Shown here: positions 63,447 to 64,000 of the stretch, piece after piece
How positions within the stretch are numbered: position 1 is the first letter of the stretch
Layout: every line of letters begins with the position of its first letter
From: an uncultured Psychroserpens sp.
GTDB lineage: Bacteria; Bacteroidota; Bacteroidia; Flavobacteriales; Flavobacteriaceae
Length of the DNA stretch: 64,000 nucleotides
NCBI RefSeq assembly: GCF_947501425.1
Contig: NZ_CANMVN010000001.1
Span: 496,001 to 560,000, forward strand
Direction of reading: 5' to 3'
Translations under genes and position numbers: made by a program
The notes under the pieces: model-generated
Told to the model about the DNA's origin: nothing
The model's database searches: none
The model's input: only the letters and a program-made list of their open reading frames with translations

Positions 63447-64000
63447 TTATCCATTTATAGCTTCAACAGTTTCCACCTTGTCTTTGAGCATTTCTTTCAG
63501 CATATTTTCTATACCATTTTTTAAAGTAAACGTCGATGAAGGACATCCACTACAAGCTCCTTGAAGAATTACTTTAACTTTTTTCTCTTGAGCATCATAA
63601 GATTTAAATTCGATATTTCCACCATCACTAGCTACAGCAGGTTTAACGTACTCTTCTAAAATATTAATGATTTCTTTTGAAACGTCATCTCTTTGTTCAA
63701 ATTGCTCATCCAAATACGTTTGGCTTTTTTCAATACTTTTTGGAGCATTAGCACTGATAATTTCTTTGCCATTTTCTATGTAAACCCTTATAAATTCTCT
63801 AATTTCTGGAGTTATTTCATTCCAATCGGCAACATCAAATTTAGTAATGGATACAAAGTTTTCATCAAAAAAAACACTCTTTACAAATGGAAAGTGAAAC
63901 AATTCGGCAGCCATTGGCGCAAATTTAGTATCGTCTATTGAAGTAAACTCATGTGAATGAGTAACCAGCTTTTTATTCGCAACAAACTTTAATACACTTG
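63447..64000 (-). CDS. NifU-like / Nfu iron-sulfur cluster scaffold (partial, N-terminus beyond right edge)
   Basis: Nfu proteins assemble and deliver Fe-S clusters. The frame is open to the right edge: codons upstream of the internal ATG at 63914 translate as SVLKFVANKKLVTH and then DDTKFAPM, which is the Nfu N-terminal domain, so that ATG is internal and the gene begins outside the window. About 184 residues are present. The C-terminal NifU domain has VKPAVASDGGNIEF and the cluster-binding GACSGCPSST with two Cys. The N-terminal domain includes FPFVKSVFF. The protein would be about 300 residues when complete; such two-domain Nfu proteins are common in this phylum. Confidence 0.92.
   Translation of the reverse strand, partial: SVLKFVANKKLVTHSHEFTSIDDTKFAPMAAELFHFPFVKSVFFDENFVSITKFDVADWNEITPEIREFIRVYIENGKEIISANAPKSIEKSQTYLDEQFEQRDDVSKEIINILEEYVKPAVASDGGNIEFKSYDAQEKKVKVILQGACSGCPSSTFTLKNGIENMLKEMLKDKVETVEAING

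Noticed and set aside
63447-63914. A 155-residue NifU protein starting at the ATG at 63914
   Set aside because: The frame continues upstream to the window edge with clear Nfu N-terminal sequence, so the ATG is internal.
1-64000. Insertion sequences, prophage, CRISPR or defence systems
   Set aside because: No transposase, integrase, phage structural, cas or restriction-type genes and no regularly spaced repeats were seen; gene content is housekeeping throughout.

Overview
The window is an ordinary chromosomal stretch of a low-GC member of the Bacteroidota, almost certainly a marine-type Flavobacteriaceae. The evidence is the Bacteroidota sigma-A promoter signature (TAnnTTTG, sometimes with an upstream TTTG or TTG) in front of many genes, A-rich translation starts without Shine-Dalgarno sequences, an alternative complex III (ActA-F) respiratory operon, the giant type 9 secretion/gliding protein SprA with a RemB-like protein nearby, and many near neighbours of known flavobacterial families. 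I see no insertion sequence, phage, plasmid gene, CRISPR array or rRNA. Two genes run off the edges: a GH92 alpha-mannosidase lipoprotein (left) and an Nfu-type Fe-S scaffold (right).

Layout. 1-7.3 kb: GH92 mannosidase (partial), a membrane metallophosphoesterase, a thioredoxin-fold protein without its CXXC, a polysaccharide deacetylase and a 1107-residue DUF2723 membrane protein. 7.4-8.5 kb: tRNA-Gln(TTG), a second copy of the tRNA 3' end, and a tandem universal stress protein. 8.5-13.2 kb: rimP-nusA-infB behind a leader with a terminator-like hairpin, then a SPOR-domain protein. 13.7-25.5 kb: one long operon for alternative complex III (actA-F) and cytochrome oxidase subunits II and I, with a promoter at its head and a terminator at its end. 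25.5-32.8 kb: ruvB, a cytochrome P450, a MauG-type dihaem peroxidase, queG and a malic enzyme-phosphotransacetylase fusion.

32.8-46.2 kb: ruvA-sprA, gcvH, a VanZ-like protein, two tandem TonB-like proteins, a RemB-like protein that begins with the same TonB-type domain, and a Cys/His-repeat lipoprotein. 46.3-47.2 kb: a secreted MBL-fold hydrolase. 47.2-52.7 kb: the rest of the oxidase (haem O synthase, two subunit III-type proteins, subunit IV) and its assembly factors (SCO, a degenerate SCO-like protein, DUF420/CtaM and a small Cys-containing membrane protein). 52.7-60 kb: a MacAB-TolC-like export system with one ATPase, two permeases, two adaptors and one TolC. 60-64 kb: tsaB, an MscS channel, dodecin flanked by two related secreted proteins of unknown function, and Nfu.

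Functionally, the operon at 13.7-25.5 kb and the cluster at 47.2-52.7 kb together supply most of a quinol-to-oxygen respiratory chain of the ACIII-aa3 type. SprA (outer-membrane translocon) and RemB (cell surface) belong to gliding and type 9 secretion. I did not find a clearly new multi-gene system. The best leads are the rimP leader hairpin, the shared TonB/RemB domain in three adjacent genes, the Cys/His-repeat lipoprotein, the paralogous secreted proteins around dodecin, the helix-hairpin-helix tail on ActC, the calcium-repeat insertion in SprA, and a terminator for one gene written inside the coding sequence of its convergent neighbour.
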